From positions 1-5,834 of the forward strand of contig QIAK01000093.1 of NCBI GenBank assembly GCA_003225515.1: a stretch of DNA of 5,834 nucleotides. Reading direction: 5' to 3'. This stretch comes from Acidobacteriota bacterium. Its GTDB lineage: Bacteria > Acidobacteriota > Terriglobia > Terriglobales > Acidobacteriaceae. The notes under the pieces were generated by a model. It made no database searches. It saw only the letters and a program-made list of their open reading frames with translations, and was not told the DNA's origin. Positions 5,013 through 5,834 of this stretch are shown piece by piece (position 1 is the stretch's first letter; the number at the start of each line of letters is the position of its first letter). Position numbers and translations under genes: made by a program.

Positions 5013-5834
5013 ATGAAGTGTGCGTGGAACGTGTGTGCAATTTTGTTAATGGCAACAGGGCTGGTCGCGCAAACCAGCACCGGGCCCAAACCAAGAAAGG
5101 CGAAGGCTGCGGGCGCCACGTTGACGGCGGCTGACGTCCAGTCATTGAAGGACGCCATGGCCGCGCAACAGGCGGCGCTGGCGCAACAGCAACAACAGAT
5201 TCAGGAATTACGTGAGGAACTGCGGCATAAGGACCAGGCTGTGCAACAGGCACAGTCCAGCGCCACCGATGCCACAACAAAAGCGGATGCAGCCCAGGCG
5301 GAAGCCAGCCAACAGCAGCAGTCTGTGGTCGCCCTGAAAAGTGACGTGAGCGACTTGAAGACCAACTTGGCGAACACCGTGGTCACGGTGCAGGAAGCGC
5401 AGAAGGCGGCTACCGAGCCCCCCACCACGCTTCATATGAAAGGCGTGACGATTACGCCTGGCGGCTTTTTCGCGGCTGAATTCGTGCGGCGTTCACGCGC
5501 ACTGGGGGCGGACATCAACACGCCTCTCAATGCAGTGACCATGCCCGGCGCTTCGGCCAACCATCTATCAGAGTTCTTCGGCTCGGGACGCCAATCCCGT
5601 GTGTCGATGTTGGTGGAAGGGAAACTCGCGCATGCGAAGCTTACCGGATACGTGGAGGCCGATTTTCTCTCGGCCGGTATAACCTCCAATAACAACCAGA
5701 GCAACAGCTATACCCTCCGCCAGCGGCAAGCCTTTGGCCAGGTTGCCTTCGATAACGGGTTCTCCTTCACAGGTGGACAGATGTGGAGCCTGGTTACGGA
5801 AACCAAGAAGGGCGTAGACAATCGCAGCGAAGCT
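5013..5834 (+). CDS. DcaP-like outer-membrane porin with N-terminal coiled coil (3'-truncated by window end)
   Basis: The frame is open for 274 codons and runs off the window without a stop. Residues 1-20 are a signal peptide (CAILLMATGLVAQ). Residues 21-36 are a basic, Ala-rich linker. About 39-133 is a strong predicted coiled coil, rich in Gln and Ala (LREELRHKDQAVQQAQ, two Gln runs), likely a periplasmic trimerisation stalk. From residue 142 a beta-barrel begins: KGVTITPGGFFAAEFVRR (143-160), then GRQSRVSMLVEG (192-203), LTGYVEADFLSAG (210-222), LRQRQAFGQVAF (235-246) and FTGGQMWSLV (252-261). The order ITPGGF, then SR.S, then GY.E.DF, then R.A..Q, then GQ.WSL is the DcaP-like porin pattern as I remember it. 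It lies directly behind pstS with its own ribosome-binding site, suggesting an outer-membrane route for phosphate or phosphorylated solutes. DcaP relatives take up dicarboxylates and other small anions, so the substrate is inferred from context only. Confidence 0.82.
   Translation, partial: MKCAWNVCAILLMATGLVAQTSTGPKPRKAKAAGATLTAADVQSLKDAMAAQQAALAQQQQQIQELREELRHKDQAVQQAQSSATDATTKADAAQAEASQQQQSVVALKSDVSDLKTNLANTVVTVQEAQKAATEPPTTLHMKGVTITPGGFFAAEFVRRSRALGADINTPLNAVTMPGASANHLSEFFGSGRQSRVSMLVEGKLAHAKLTGYVEADFLSAGITSNNNQSNSYTLRQRQAFGQVAFDNGFSFTGGQMWSLVTETKKGVDNRSEA

Noticed and set aside
1..5834. CRISPR arrays, tRNA or rRNA genes, insertion sequences
   Set aside because: No regularly spaced repeat-spacer array, no cloverleaf or rRNA-like sequence and no transposase frame or terminal inverted repeats were seen.

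Overview
The window is G+C-rich, tightly packed bacterial DNA. It most resembles Acidobacteriota (Terriglobia-like soil lineages). I base this on the style of the PstS protein, the coiled-coil-plus-porin gene behind it and the intracellular-type GH15 glucoamylase. The assignment rests on remembered family resemblance, not on a search.

Layout, left to right. Positions 1-93 are non-coding and hold a nested palindrome (14-52) that runs into two imperfect 21-nt tandem repeats (52-93). A possible 33-codon ORF (195 to 94, minus strand) overlaps the stop of the next gene by four bases (GTGA). Positions 192-2578 on the minus strand hold a GH15 glucoamylase (glucan 1,4-alpha-glucosidase) family gene. 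Its N-terminus (2578 to about 2375) and its body (about 2370 to 192) lie in different reading frames, so the gene as given is frame-broken, probably with a short deletion. A divergent intergenic region (2579-2752) carries an AT-rich spaced palindrome and a sigma70-like promoter. It leads into a plus-strand gene (2753-3634) for an exported TPR-like protein of unknown function.

The right half looks like a phosphate-acquisition locus. After a gene-free gap (3635-3937), which ends in a Pho-box-like array of 7-nt half-sites at 11-nt spacing with a -10-like hexamer 10 nt further on, comes pstS (3938-4954), the periplasmic phosphate-binding protein with its ligand residues conserved. Fifty-eight bases later a new ORF opens (5013) and stays open to the window edge. 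It has a signal peptide, a Gln-rich coiled coil and the start of a DcaP-like outer-membrane beta-barrel. The inferred pathway is that phosphate, or a phosphorylated solute, crosses the outer membrane through the porin, is captured by PstS and is passed to a PstCAB transporter that would lie outside the window. The glucoamylase and the TPR gene have no obvious link to phosphate uptake.
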